Shown: piece by piece, positions 1-11,552 of the stretch
Layout: each line of letters starts with the position of its first letter
Position numbering within the stretch: position 1 is the stretch's first letter
Assembly (NCBI GenBank): GCA_036346405.1
Contig: CM070548.1
Coordinates: forward strand, 58,092,611-58,156,610
Reading direction: 5' to 3'
Length of the DNA stretch: 64,000 nucleotides
Source of the DNA: Phyllostachys edulis
Lineage: Eukaryota; Streptophyta; Magnoliopsida; Poales; Poaceae
Made by a program: the position numbers and the translations under genes
The notes under the pieces: model-generated
Databases searched by the model: none
What the model saw: only the letters and a program-made list of their open reading frames with translations
What the model was told of the DNA's origin: nothing

Positions 1-504
1 TTTCTGTTGTATGATGTTTTCACTTGACTATTGGTTGCACATGTTTTTTTAGCAAGGAGGCAGGAGCTCCACCATTCAATTAAAAAGGGGTGTTGGGACT
101 TTGGGGGTGGCACAAATACCCACTCTAATGAGGACCTACACACGCTACCATAACTATTTTAAGTTGGTTAGCCTTTCCTTCATACTACTTAGTACTTTGC
201 TTATACGTATGGGTCTTAAGATGGCAATGCCAACTTTTCGGCTTCGGGTGATCGAGATGCTCACGTTAAAGCCAAAACCGTTGTGATTTTGAGCGGTCAA
301 GCTGTTCACATCAAATCACAACCCAAAGCATTAAGTACTGGAAGTATACGGCTTATCGAGAAGATCACACTAACTCTATTCACATACACAACTTTGGTAC
401 AACACTTCTTCTTCATAGTGGCTACCTATCTCTACCTATGGCCTCTCATGGCCTCCTGCTACCTATGCATACTCAAGGTGGCTTATGGATGCTCATAGCA
501 TAGG
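1..504. other. Unassigned left flank
   Basis: AT-rich sequence with only short open frames (61 and 71 codons at 101-286 and 283-498) that resemble nothing I recognise. It ends where the TGTAACATCCC start of the gypsy 5' LTR begins at 505, so it is probably the target of that insertion. The five bases before the LTR are ATAGG, but the far end of the element is truncated so no target duplication can be checked. Confidence 0.5.
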
Positions 505-991
505 TGTAACATCCCAAGTTATGTTACCAAAATAAAATTAATATTTTATTGGATATTCTAAGATTTAAAAGAGTTTTATTGCTTTTCTTGAATTTCCTAA
601 ATTTTAAAAGGAAAAAAAATTTATTGAGTTTTCTAGGTTTTTATTTGGATTTAAAGTTAACAAGGAAAATTTAATTAATTTTTGGAATTTAAAACGATTT
701 TCCTATTTTCTAGAAATAAAAAATAATTTATCTGCAAAATTGAAAGCCAACTTAAAGTTGGAAATAATTTTATTAAGTTACAAATAATTCAAGGAATTTT
801 TGTGATTTTTTTTGGAATTTTTGAACTATATTTTCTATTTTCTAAAAGCTTATTTAATTTGTTGCATTTTTTGAAAATCGAAAATTAACTAAAAATATCC
901 TTTTCTCTTTTGGGTCGAAACCCATTTGTCGGCTTGTTTTATTTTTTCCCCAGTCCATTTCCCATTTTCCCTCCCACCGGCCCAACCCGCC

Positions 992-993
<2 letters not shown>

Positions 994-1025
<32 letters not shown>
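994..1025. repeat. (TC)n microsatellite in LTR
   Basis: About 16 TC units in the pyrimidine-rich part of the 5' LTR. The 3' LTR at the same place (about 29710-29725) has no expanded tract, so the expansion arose after insertion. Confidence 0.9.
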
Positions 1026-1028
<3 letters not shown>

Positions 1029-1296
1029 TCTCATTTACCCGTGGGGCCCACGCGTCAGCCTCTGTTGAACCAGGGAGCGAAGGATCCTGGATTCTCTGTG
1101 CTTCACACACTAGTCTAGGAATAGCTAGTGTACACAGTCAACAAAAGTGGATAGCATAACCATGAAACGTCATTCATAGATAATAATTAAAGTTCGATAC
1201 AAAAGGGGCATAAAGCCAACAAGCAAAATACAGCGGAAGCAAGGAAGTAAGATAGACCACACGATTCGCCACGGGCAATCGTCTGGAGGGCGTAGC

Positions 1297-1337
1297 CTAG
1301 TTGTTCAAGTTTTCATTCTCCTCGTAGTACTCTTCTC
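1297..1337 (-). other. Terminal exon-like block of LTR small ORF (solo LTR 1063-4373)
   Basis: On the minus strand an acceptor-like TTGATCAG is followed by 2 nt plus 12 codons reading EEYYEENENLNN and TAG. The phase matches the mini-exon at 2601-2663. Bases after the stop (GGCTACGCCC) are similar to those after the equivalent stop in two other LTR families of this window. Splicing is inferred, not observed. Confidence 0.45.
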
Positions 1338-2600
1338 CTGATCAACAATTTATTAAGCAAGATGAGTACAAATGAATGTACTCCACAAGTTACACCCAAT
1401 AACAGATTATGATGCATGCAAGGATTCAACAAAGAGAGGCTTATATGGCTCAATTTGCATAAAGCGACATTTTTCATTTAAATAATCATACTAAGTTCTA
1501 AGGCAGTTTACTCTATAACTAAAATTCATTTTCCAAATCTCAAGTTTTATAGTCAGATAACATTCATCAATAAGTGGTGAAGGATATCCTCCTATCACAT
1601 GGCTACCCGCTCAATTTCCTATTTGGATAGAAATCCAAAACCATTTAATAAAGTATTTTTGTAATCAAAATCAAAATCTAACTTGGAGTGGCTTTGCTAG
1701 CATGTCCATGACCGTGGACACGGCTATTCGAATAGTTTCACACTTTGCAGAGGTTGTACAGCTTTACCCATATGACACGACTTCTCTAGTTTGTTTGGCA
1801 TCCGTCAATATCACCACTCACTATCTTAGGTAAGAAGTCTAGAGCACGTGACAAGGCCTTTACAATACGTCATCCCATCGTAGTCCTGCCTCGCTAAGGT
1901 TTCACCCCCTTTCGATAGAAACCCGCCGGGTTCAGGCCCCCTCTTGCACTAGGTGGGAATACATAAAAGTAGGTCATAAAAGACACCCACGCAATCGAAT
2001 GGCATGACCACGGTGAAACGTTGTAAATTAGTTAGCCAAGTCCTGCCCATTCAGGACATATGGTAGTACGATGTGGCTTTGTAAGATGCGGCTTGAAGAC
2101 TGGTCCTTAATTGACTCGGGCGACTTTCCAAAAGAACCTTAGACCTCGATCATAGAAATGAATCGACCTTGTGCATGAACATGCACCCATCCAAACATCC
2201 ATTTCGCCTAAGTCCAAACCAATTTTACTTTTTGTTTAACAAGTTAAATCATTTCATAAACTTCTATGGTATAGACATACCATAGCATCCATTTAAATCA
2301 TAGTTGAGCTTTTGGCTAAATTCCCCAAAGTGAACATTTTGGTCTAAGCTTTGTTTAAGCATACTGTTTTTCCAACATGTTCTAGCCCACAATAATGTAT
2401 CAACTAGATTTTAACTAAGGTATCAAGGAATGATTGATTTAATAGCAAAGTTTGGCTATACAAAGGAATATGGAATAACTATAAAGCTTGAAATAGGAAT
2501 TTAAATTACTTGAATTTAAATAAGCATACAATAATAATTTAAAATAGAATTTAAATAATTTAAAATAATGGGATTCAATATGATCAATGATGTAACTTAT

Positions 2601-2663
2601 CTTGGTCAAATGCTTGAGGATCTAGTTCTTCGCAGTATTCGGGTTCCCCGGAGTCGTCGAAAT
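2601..2663 (-). other. Acidic mini-exon-like block in LTR (63 nt)
   Basis: Minus strand: acceptor-like CGCGTGTAG, then 63 nt read as 2 nt + 20 codons + 1 nt, giving an acidic peptide starting FDDSGEPEYCEELDPQ. It is followed by AAG|ATAAGTTAC, a donor with its first base changed. Length and split phase equal those of the blocks at 36891-36953 and 46496-46558 in another LTR family. Confidence 0.5.
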
Positions 2664-2951
2664 CTACACGCGAAAAGGGACGAAATTCAAATAAAATTTA
2701 AATGAATTCAAATAAACTCCAAATCAAATAATTTTAGTGTAGATAGCTATATCTTGATTTTAGATGAATTTAGAAATTTGAATCGCTCGAATCGGAGTTC
2801 GAACGGGCTTCCGGAAGATTGAAAATACATGAAATGATGAAAAAGGGAAATTCCAGATTTTCTGATTTATTTTTCTAAAGGAAAATCACTTTATTGCATC
2901 ATGCTGACGTCAGCGGCCAGATTATTGAATTTTCGGCCGAAATTATTTTTC

Positions 2952-3711
2952 TTAAGAAAATCTTTGTGTGGCTGACATGTGGGCCCCACAGTGGTGGACT
3001 GGGTCCACCGTGAACCCGGCTCGCAGCACAGTGGCTACGCCATGTGGGCTGGGCCACGCGGCTGCCACACCAGTGGAGAAGGCCGAAGGGTTAGGTGGCG
3101 CCAGATGGTGTGGAGGTGGCGTGGAGGTGGCGGCCATGTTAGCGCAGTGAACGCCAGCGGTCTCGGGCGCGAGGGCTCGCAGGCGCTACGCGCCGCGGCG
3201 AGCCCAGTGGGTGGTACCAACACAAAGAGGAGCCTGTGTGGATTCTAGGGCTCGCCGCTACGGTGAGGGAGCGAGGAAGAAAGGCCGGCAGTGAAGGAGA
3301 AAAGCGGCGGCGGCTCGAAGGCGGTGATGCAGCTCCAGTGGTGGCCCGGCGGAGTGAGTGCGCGCACGGAGTGGCCCACGTTCATGCGAAGATGATGGTG
3401 GTGGCAGAGGTGGCTGGGGAGCTTCCACGGCGGCGCTAATGGCGGCGGAAGAAGCTCCGGGCGAAGGTCTTGAAGCTCCAAATCCGGCAATTGAGAGCGA
3501 GAAAGAGGGAGTGGGTTGGGGGAAAAGAGGAGAGGGGGAGGCGCCGGGTGCTCCCTTTATAAAGGCTCGGGGATGGCCTGAGGACGGGAGCAGCATGGGT
3601 GCGGCATGGTGGAGCTCTGGCCGACGTGACGAGGCAGGCGAGGAGGGGATGGGAGCAGGTGGAGCGTGGAAAAGGAGGAGGAACGGGCATGGCGGAAGGC
3701 AAGGCGTTTAA
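2952..3711. other. GC-rich R/leader region of the solo LTR, no gene called
   Basis: GC-rich stretch around the TATA-like box, open in several frames on both strands. The frames are low-complexity Pro/Ser/Ala/Arg translations and are explained by base composition. It corresponds to the transcribed leader of the LTR, read on the minus strand. Confidence 0.5.
3557..3563 (-). promoter_or_regulatory. TATA-like box of the reverse solo LTR
   Basis: TTTATAAAG in the LTR position equivalent to CTATAAATG of the host LTR. It is the presumed core promoter on the minus strand. Confidence 0.45.
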
Positions 3712-4626
3712 TGCGCATTGAAAAGGATGGTGCGGATGCGTGAAGGCAACGGGCGATGAGGCACTAATGACGCCGAGGCGGCTTGGCGTGGCAACGGGCA
3801 AATCACGCGGAGGAAGACGACGCGGTGGCGAGAGGCCGACAGGCGGGCTGGCGCGCGTGAGTGGGCCGCGCAACTGGGCTGGACGCGAGGAATAGGAGTG
3901 GGTCGGAGGAATTCGTCCCGAAGGCAAGAAGAGAATTTAAAATAGATTTTTGATTTAAATAATGCGAGAAATTGAAAAGGGTTTTAGAAAATAGTAAATT
4001 AGGTCAAAAATTCTAGAAAAATACACATAAATTCCTTGAATTATTTGGAACTTAATAAAATTATTTATAACTTAAATTTAGCTTTTGATTTTGAAATTTA
4101 ATTACTTTTGGCTTTCTAGCAAAAAGGAAAAACCCTTTTAAAATCTAGAAAATCCAAGAATATACTTAAAATACTATTTTTGACTTTAAATCCAATAAAA
4201 CCCAAGAAATTCAAATAAACCAAGTTTTGATTTAATTGAAGTTTGATTAACTCATTTTAAATTGTTTTTATTTTCTAAAATTTCAAGTTTAAGCTTTATT
4301 AATCCAATAAATCAAATGGTTAATTTTTTTAATTTGAAAATTTTCAAAAAGCTCTGAAAATCGGGATGTTACAAGCCTCACTTCCCTTTCTTCCTCCCCA
4401 CTTCTTCTTCCCCGCATGCCCATCCACCCAGGCCACCTCGCAAGCTTCTTAGTGCCACCATTTTTCTTCCGTTTATCCCGCGCTCATGAGAGCCTCATCT
4501 TTCCCTTATCCCGCCACCCCTGCTTCTCCCTTATCCCCTCTCTTGCGCACACCGTTTCATCGGAAACCGCAACGGCTGCCGCCAAGCTCGCGAGCCCGAT
4601 CTCCTTCCCGGCCACCACTCTGCCCC

Positions 4627-4633
4627 TATAAAT
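4627..4633 (+). promoter_or_regulatory. TATA box of the gypsy 5' LTR
   Basis: CCCCTATAAATGAG, conserved as TATAAATGAG at 30001 in the 3' LTR and followed by a pyrimidine-rich stretch typical of a transcription start region. Confidence 0.6.
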
Positions 4634-4938
4634 GAGCGCCCCGGCAACCCTCCTTTTCCCTCATCTCAATCCCCAATTCTCTCCCCCTCTCCCCTCTACT
4701 CACCGAATTTTGAGATTTTCTCGCTGCCAGCCGCCACTCCTTCCATCGCCATTTATGCCGCTGTTAACGACTATTTGCCGCAGTAGACCCCATCCCCGAC
4801 TTCACCTCTCGACATTCTACACCGGGCTCTCCTCGCCTTCGTCGAAAACTCACCGGAGCACTCCACCGCCGAGAGCCCGTTTGCGCCGCCGCCGCCAACC
4901 CTCACCACTGATGATCCTTGCGCGTCTAGTCATCGACA

Positions 4939-5507
4939 AGGTAAGCACCACCATCCCCTTGTTCTCCTCTCTCCGATGATGCCCTCGCCACCGGCTGCCA
5001 CGCTGCCAAAAGCTAGCGACCACCGATTTATGTGCAACTCCGCACATGTCACCGCCATGTGGCACCACATCACCGCCATCTCACCATATCGCCTATGTGG
5101 CTGCCACATCATTGCCCACATGGCATTTTTGTTTTTTTCCTTTAGAAAAACAATTCAGCCGAAAAACCAAAATTCCTCATTGATGTCATGCTGGCGCAAT
5201 AAAGGGATTTTCCTTTAGAAAAACAATTCCACAAATTCTGAAAATTCCAATTCTATCATTTCATGTGAATTTCAATCTTCTGAGAGCCCGTTCTCCTTCA
5301 TTCAAGCTCCGCCGATTCAAGTGATTCAAAATTATAAATTCATCTAAAATCAAGATATACCTATATATACAAAAATTATTTAATTTGCTGTTTATTGAAT
5401 TTTATTTGATTTTATTTGAATTTTGCTCGTTTTCGCGTATAGATTTCGACGACTTCTGAGAGCTAGATTTCAACGCCGTTTGAGAACAACAACTAATTGA
5501 GCTAGGG
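4939..5507 (+). other. LTR splice-like unit: donor at 4939, mini-exon at 5443
   Basis: GACAAG|GTAAGC at 4939/4940 is a strong plant donor about 310 nt after the TATA box. It is followed by an AT-rich intron-like stretch and acceptor CGCGTATAG at 5442. The block after it (5443 to about 5507) starts AT-TTC-GAC-GAC like the mini-exons of the other families but carries stop codons. The donor that should end it is altered (GGGAAGTTAC). This copy looks decayed. Confidence 0.4.
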
Positions 5508-6619
5508 AAGTTACATCCTTTAATCAGGTTTGATCCCGTTATTTCAAATTATTTGAATTATGTTGTAAACTATTATGGCATGCTTATTTATATTTAATTT
5601 AATTTAAATTCCTATTTTAAATTTAAAGTTATTCCCAATTCCATTTGTATGGACAAATATTGATATTGAAATATCCATACCTTTTTACTTTAGATAAAAA
5701 TCTAGTTTGTGCAGTAGTATAAACTGGAAATATTTTGGGAAAAATTAAACTTAGCCATGCTTGGACCTGAAATATTTGATTTGGGAATTTTTAGCCAAAA
5801 ATCAAATATGATTTAATTTGTATCCATAGCATTGGTGTGCCATGGAAGTGTATAAATGAATTTGAAAAATGAAATAAAATTATGAAAACTGGTTTGGACT
5901 TGGGCGAAGTGGATAGTTAGTGGGTGCAGGTTTATGCACAAGCTCAATTCAGTAAATGGTTGAGGCCCAAGGATTATTTTCGAAGTCGCCCAGTCAATTA
6001 AGGACCGGTTTGCAAGCTGCGGATTGTTGAGCCCTTCCGTACTACCACAAGTCTGGTATGGGACAGACCGGGCTAATTAATTTGCAATGTTCTATTGTTA
6101 GTTGTGCCATGTTGATGTGTGTGTGTGTCAGAATGACCTACTTTTTATGTATTCCCATATGGCGCAAGAGGGGGCTTCCGGCGGATGGTGTAATCCAAAT
6201 GAAGTGAAACATTAGCGGACATGACTATTTTGGGATGGTGCATTGTAAGGGCCTCGTGATAATCACTTAGTCGCACACCAACAGAAGTGTGTCAAACAGA
6301 CATTAATAGTTAATTATCTCTTTTGGGTAAAGTTGTATAACCTCTATAGAGTGTCAAACTAGTTAAATAGTCGTGTCCACGATTGTGGACATGCTGAGCA
6401 AAGCCTTTCGCGGATTAGACTTTAATTTTGTTTTCAAAATAATTTATAAAACAGTTTATGACATGGATGGGTGTCCATGAGAAAATTGTGGGTTGAAGCC
6501 CCGGGTTGGTGCCCGTGTCTAAGTTAGTGTTAGGTTGGTGTTTACACTAGCTTTGTTAATTCCGTTAAAACTCAATTATTAGATATTGTAAAATTTGAGC
6601 TTTTGAACTTAGCTACTGT

Positions 6620-6643
6620 CACTACAACATGAACACCCCTTTA
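6620..6643 (+). repeat. Left terminal inverted repeat of Pack-CACTA
   Basis: Starts CACTACAACATGAACACCCC; pairs with 11432-11455 with three mismatches. Confidence 0.9.
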
Positions 6644-6975
6644 ATAACGCATATATGCGCTGGTAGAAGCCCAAATAAATGTTGTTAGGGTCTATATCAA
6701 CGTATTTAGTATGTGTTGCTATTGAGGCCGTTGCGAGAGTCTATTACAACAGATAAACAAGCGTTGCTAATAGATATGAATAGGCGTTGCGAAGTAGCAA
6801 TGAATATAATTAGGTTGTAACTACACTTGTATGCGTTGGTACTTACCATGCATGGATGACTTTTACTATTTTGACAATAGATATAATTATATTATCACAA
6901 CACATAAAAGCGTTGGTATTTACCATACAGATAACTTTTGCTATTTTGGCAACGGATATAATTAGGTTGCTGCAA
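6644..6975. repeat. Left subterminal repeat region of Pack-CACTA
   Basis: Degenerate repeats of a GCGTTG(G/C)TA motif, for example near 6708-6725, 6760-6770, 6782-6790, 6830-6840 and 6910-6918. CACTA subterminal repeats are the known transposase-binding sites; binding here is inference. Confidence 0.6.
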
Positions 6976-8604
6976 TGATTATAAGTGTACAGAAATCAAA
7001 GTAAAAAAAAATCATTATCGGTCGTAGCATGGTAAAAAAGAACCATCCACATAAGACATGATATAAATATTTTGCTTGAATATCATTTCCTAACATAATG
7101 AAATCTAAACATAATGAAAATCATCTGCCTGTGTCACCATTCTCCACCTTTATTCAACATATCATCCATTTATCTTATCAATCTACAATAAAAAAGTGGA
7201 GTCCATTAATGCACCGTTAGGAAGAAACAAAATCACAATATTAAAATAATAAAACTAAAAGGAGTAGCGTATTATATTATTCTGATGCTAAACCATGTTC
7301 ATGAGTTCCAAACAGTAGAGAAGTGAACTAACCTTGTGAAAAAAAACATATTTCTAGGTTCCAAACTCTCCTGTGAAAAAACACATTTGACAACTTCCAA
7401 AGTATCTTCCGTATCCATCCATAATAGGTAGCATATGTTTGGGTATTTTCCACAAGAAGAATGAAAACCCTTAAATACTTCAGAACTGAGCATCTTAGAC
7501 TCCTCAAGCAAAAATTGCAGAAGTTCTTCTCTCACTGAATGAAGGTGGGATCGGAGAATTATTCCATGCCCTGAAAAATAGATCATGTGAGAACATCTCA
7601 TGGAGTTCTATCTTCTTATAAGAGCATCCTATATAGCAAAGTTCATATGTATTCCTAGTTCTGCAAATAATCCTATTAGGAAGTATACAGATGTCCCTAT
7701 GAGAATGATACAACGCCAACACCTTATGGCAGAGTTGAACTCTCCAATTTTAGAAAATCAATTTAAGCTTTACACACATAGTTTTACTAGCACATTATAC
7801 AATTTACAAGGTTCTAGGTCCAGCAAAAGCCCAATAGCAAAGAGAAAAAATAGTTTATGGTCCAACTACTAACCTGACATTGAATATATGAAATGGAAAA
7901 TTATTTGCCATGAATGGTACAACTCCTATCCTGGGGGAAATGCTAGACCCTGAAAGCAATATTTCAGATAAATAAGCATCCTGAAAGCAATATTTCAGAT
8001 AAATAAGCATCCTGTAGCTGTTTCAACAAAGACATTATACAATAAGATGTTAGCTTTCTATATAGTACTAGCAATATTCTAACAAAAAATATATCAATTT
8101 CAAGAACAGCACTAAAAATATCTAACAAAATTAAGCAAGTTCAACCACGTAATAATGTGTACTGACCTCCTTCCTTGGCATGCATATGTCTGAAGTACTA
8201 CTACTATACAAGTCCAGTGGCAGAGTTTTGATGTCTACATTCAGTAACACCTATCTACATTCGATATTCTAGCTCATTTCACTATTTGGATAGCCAAAGT
8301 GCCAAACACACTAGAAGATCCTTCTCTTGTCCCAGAACTTCACTATAAAGCTTTATGGCAGATAATATAAATAAAAACACGTAATGAATGATGTAGCTGC
8401 GGAACATAGTAGTGTGCAGCTTCTTTCTTGATTTTCAAACAACAGCAAGTGAGGACGCACACAAAACAGAAATAGGCTGATGAATGACATGGACTAGCTT
8501 AGAGGAAACATTGAGACAATAGATAATGCAATCCTAAAGTCATAATGTTATCCTTGCCAGAGTAACTAGCTTAATCTTATAATCTTGCAAACTGGAAGAC
8601 TTAC
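6976..8604. other. Pack-CACTA interior, unassigned
   Basis: AT-rich, intron- or UTR-like sequence downstream (minus sense) of the release-factor exons. A 100-codon minus-strand frame at 7299-7601 resembles nothing I recognise; I did not call it a gene. The last release-factor exon expected after 8605 was not found here. Confidence 0.4.
7950..8011. repeat. 31-bp tandem duplication
   Basis: Two identical copies (7950-7980 and 7981-8011) of a unit starting CTGAAAGCAATATTTCAG. The perfect identity suggests a recent duplication after capture. Confidence 0.9.
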
Positions 8605-10134
8605 ATGGAGTACATAAGATCTTATTTGGTTGCCCCAGCTTATATTAGAGAGTGATTGTGTGTGCTCTGCATTCATCTGTGCTTGACAGGCAATCTCAAG
8701 CTGGTCTAATCGAGATTGGAGCACTGCCATCGCTGACGCTTTGTTCATATGTTGTGATCTGCATTTTTTGAGCAAGAATTAGGATATATGTTCTATTCAT
8801 GCAGACATAGAAATAGCCAAAATGTCATTTCTGTTTGATCAAGATTCAAGAATCTGGGTTCAGGAGATATCACTTGGTAGTTGGTTCATAAAATTCCAAA
8901 TTGCCTATCAATTAAGAGGTAACTAAAAATGCTGCTAAGTTATGCTCAGCTGATTAATAAATTATTTTCATCTTTAGAAATGATTTAAGAATTTGGATTA
9001 TAAAGGAAAAGGCATCAAATTTACCTTTCATTTTGACAAGTTGCACTTATACCAGTTGGAATGTGCACAATTCTAACAGCACTTTCTGTGGTGTTAACAA
9101 GCTGGCCACCAGCTCCACCAGCACGAAAATGTTCTATCTGAAGATCTGAATCTTTTATCTAGAATCGGGTAGAGACATCACCAAAAATAGGTATTACAGC
9201 GACTACAGCAAAGGAAGTGTGCCGCAGCTTTCCACTGTCAAATGGAGAAATCCGCACTAATCTATGAACTCCTACTTCAGCTTTGGCATATCCAAACGCA
9301 TATTCACCATCAACTTTGATAGTAGCCCTCTGGAAATAGAAGGTATTCAGTATAAGACCAACATTTTTGCTAAAAATAATCCTCACATTAAAAAGTAACA
9401 CATTGTAAAAAGAGAGAGGAACTTCATCATAACTAGCACTACTTCTGTATAATGTGGTGGATTCACTTATGTGAGTTGATGAGAAAACATGTAAACCTTG
9501 ATTCCTGCTACTTCACCAGGCATTTCTTCTACCACAGTGATAGCATATCCCCGTCGTTGAGCCCATGATCTATACATGTTCATAACCATGGCAGCCCAAT
9601 CCATGCTCTCTGTGCCTCCAGCCCCTGCTTGAACCTGGTTATGACATCATCATGAGGAATCATACATTAATAACCTCACTAGAAAAAGCGTAAAAGGACT
9701 ATTACTGTTTCAACTTTCAAGTACAGCTTTACAAGAACTCTAGATTGAGCACTGCACTGAAAATTCTTAAGATGATACATTAAATATACCTCAATGAAGC
9801 AAGAAAAAGAGTCATCATCTCCAGAAAGCAAGGCATTCAATTCTTTCTCCTTTGCACTTCTTCTCATATCCGCTAATGCTCTCATGGTTTCCTGCACAGG
9901 ATAGTAAACATCGGATAAAACAAGTAGCTCATTTGCACCATGAAGGGTTCCAACAAAAATCCATATAATTGTGTTTAGAGATTTATATCATGTAATTGTG
10001 TAAAGGAAGCAATGTATTCACCGTCTCAAGTCCATTATCATTCTCTTCACGTGCAAGCCTCAACATGTCAATGTGCTCAATCAATTCCTGCTCAAATTGG
10101 TTCACTGACTTAATCTTGCCCATGAGCTCACCAT
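8605..10134 (-). pseudogene. Captured peptide chain release factor 2 (PrfB-type) gene fragment
   Basis: Class I organellar release factors recognise stop codons and use a GGQ loop to hydrolyse peptidyl-tRNA. Five minus-strand exons with good GT-AG borders can be read: about 10134-10022, 9891-9790, 9634-9497, 9329-9025 and 8758-8605. Recognisable stretches are GGTESMDWAAMVMNMYRSW, GEYAFGYAKAEVGVHRLVRI, the catalytic GGAGGQ and MNKASAMAVLQSRLDQLE. The last exon stops at the donor after SYVLH and the C-terminal exon is absent. A TAG at 9159-9161 interrupts exon 4 just before the GGQ region, and the residue after GGQ is Leu. The organelle (mitochondrion or plastid) is not decided; the style suggests the mitochondrial-type paralogue. 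Almost surely not functional. A functional parent gene should exist elsewhere in the genome. Confidence 0.85.
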
Positions 10135-10509
10135 CTGCGGTGTCGTCCACCCGAATTAGCACCAAAATCAACACAATAGCCACCAAGTCACAAACGAACA
10201 CTCGGGAATCGAATCGAATTCCCGTCACCGCCACCCAGATCCAACTCACGGCAAAAGAACAACAAAAATCGCACTTTCGCATGACGAGACTCCAGATAGT
10301 TTCTCCCAATTGCTTCTGATTCAACGCCCAATCCAAACAAAAAGCGCCACCTCCAGACCAAATGCCAAGATCACCAGATCCCAGTTCACCATCGAAATTA
10401 CAAACCATTCAAAGGGGAAAGATAGAAATTTGGCATGCGTGGTGGCATGCGTGGCCGCTCTGAGGCGGGAGCGTCTCCAACCAGGTGGGGAGACGAAAGA
10501 ACGGGGTAC

Positions 10510-10676
10510 CTGTCGAGTGTGTGGAGGTCGGCGAAATGTCGGTGCATGGCAGCCTCCTCTCGGGCGGCAACCTCCTCTCGTGCGATGGCAAGCGCAGTTT
10601 TGTTGGCGTTCTTCTACGCGCTGAGCGGAGGCGCGTCGCCGGCGACGAAGAGCACCCCTATCTCCTCCCACGCCAT
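10510..10676 (-). pseudogene. Second captured exon, gene unknown
   Basis: Minus strand: ATG at 10676 opens MAWEEIGVLFVAGDAPPLSA. A TAG at 10614-10616 follows, then the same frame continues through an Ala/Glu-rich helical stretch (AIAREEVAAREEAAMHRHF) to donor CAG|GTACCC at 10510/10509. It could be the true first exon of the release-factor gene, or an exon of another gene. The GC-rich sequence upstream looks like a captured 5' UTR and promoter. I do not recognise the protein. Confidence 0.4.
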
Positions 10677-11431
10677 CGTGTTCCCTTTCTTCCGTGAGAG
10701 GACGGGAGGGAAAAGGGGAAGAAGCCGCCGATAGCGTCCTAGGGTTCGACAGTACGAGAACTCAGGAGCAGTGACGACAGCGTGGAAGTCGGGGAGGAGT
10801 GAGCGGTGGCGGAGGCGATGGCGGGAGAGGAGACGGGGAGGAGGGAGCGGTGGTGACGACGACGGCGGCGGGAAAGGAGACGGGGAGGAAGCGGGCGCGA
10901 GAGGCAAAAGAAACGAGAAGACGTGGAGTGCTGGGGAATAAAGAGAAGTGCAGAGCAACCGAGGGAGCGACGCCATGAAGGGACGCGAAGGAACCGCAGC
11001 AGCAAAAAACCAAAAAAACGAGGGTCATAAGGAAAGCCGCGAGGATCGACGGGCAAGAAAATCGGGCAACGTGGACGCTCTCCTCGCGGGAAAACTGTGC
11101 TCATCCAAAAAATTTGTGGGATTGGAGATTGTGAGAGAGGGAAAATGGTGGGATAAAAAAAGACATGAGAAAAAAATGGAGGGAAGGACTGGAGGGAGAT
11201 GAAAGTAGTTTAGGGAGTTGTACAAAAAATTCAATTTCGATTTAACCAGAATTGGGTCTAAGCTCGTGCATAGCGCTAGACCGGCACCCGTGGCCATAAT
11301 ATTACTTCATAACATATGTTATATGTAGTCATCCACATGATTTATGACGAATAGATTTTGCAATGCATATTATGTGTAACCATAATATTACTTTGTAACG
11401 TATGTACAGAGGGTTGCAACGTATGCATTGG
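10677..11431. other. GC-rich captured 5' flank, then right subterminal region
   Basis: 10677 to about 11200 is GC-rich and open in several frames as Arg/Gly or Ser/Pro-rich translations, consistent with a captured CpG-rich gene promoter/5' UTR read on the minus strand. About 11290-11431 is the right subterminal region, with motifs such as CAACGTATGCATTGGTA. Confidence 0.45.
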
Positions 11432-11455
11432 TAAAGGGGTGTTCATCTCGCAGTG
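11432..11455 (-). repeat. Right terminal inverted repeat of Pack-CACTA
   Basis: Ends GTTCATCTCGCAGTG. The terminal pentamer is CACTG rather than CACTA when read inward. Confidence 0.9.
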
Positions 11456-11552
11456 TGTATTTAAAATGTCAAATGTTGCTTTTGCACAAACAACCCTATA
11501 AGCCCTCATTTGATAATATCCATGCATGTATTAACTCTGTTATGGGTGTAAC

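Larger units (their letters stand above)
1063..4373 (-). mobile_element. Solo LTR of a related gypsy family, inserted backwards in the 5' LTR
   Basis: The sequence begins TGTTGAACC and ends GGGATGTTACA, the reverse complement of an LTR starting TGTAACATCCC. It is flanked by AGCCTC on both sides (1057-1062 and 4374-4379). Removing it restores the order seen in the 3' LTR (GTCAGCC then CTTTCTTCCTCC). About 3930-4373 is recognisably the reverse complement of the U3 start of its host LTR, so host and guest are related but distinct families. A TATA-like TTTATAAAG sits at 3557-3563. The duplication reads as 6 bp rather than the usual 5, probably a chance match at one end. No internal domain or second LTR is present. 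Confidence 0.85.
6620..11455. mobile_element. Pack-CACTA (non-autonomous CACTA/EnSpm with captured genes)
   Basis: Inserted in the 5' LTR with 3-bp duplication TGT (6617-6619 and 11456-11458); the 3' LTR has a single TGT there. Terminal 24-bp inverted repeats begin CACTACAACATG on the left and CACTGCGAGATG on the right (21 of 24 match), then ATGAACACCCCTTTA on both sides. Subterminal copies of a GCGTTGGTA-like motif follow. No transposase is present. The interior holds antisense exons of a plant organellar peptide chain release factor and a second exon of uncertain origin, both with splice sites, so genomic rather than cDNA sequence was captured. Confidence 0.9.

Noticed and set aside
2952..3927. 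Several overlapping 60-163-codon frames on both strands in GC-rich DNA
   Set aside because: They are Pro/Ser/Arg/Ala low-complexity translations open in many frames at once, inside an LTR leader. Composition explains them.
4416..4979. Open frames of 71 and 115 codons after the LTR TATA box
   Set aside because: Not conserved as frames in the 3' LTR (different frame usage and length around 29521-30301). The second ends by reading through a strong splice donor at 4939. I keep only the splice-like unit.
8605..10134. A functional host release factor gene
   Set aside because: Bounded by CACTA ends, premature TAG before the GGQ loop, last exon missing.
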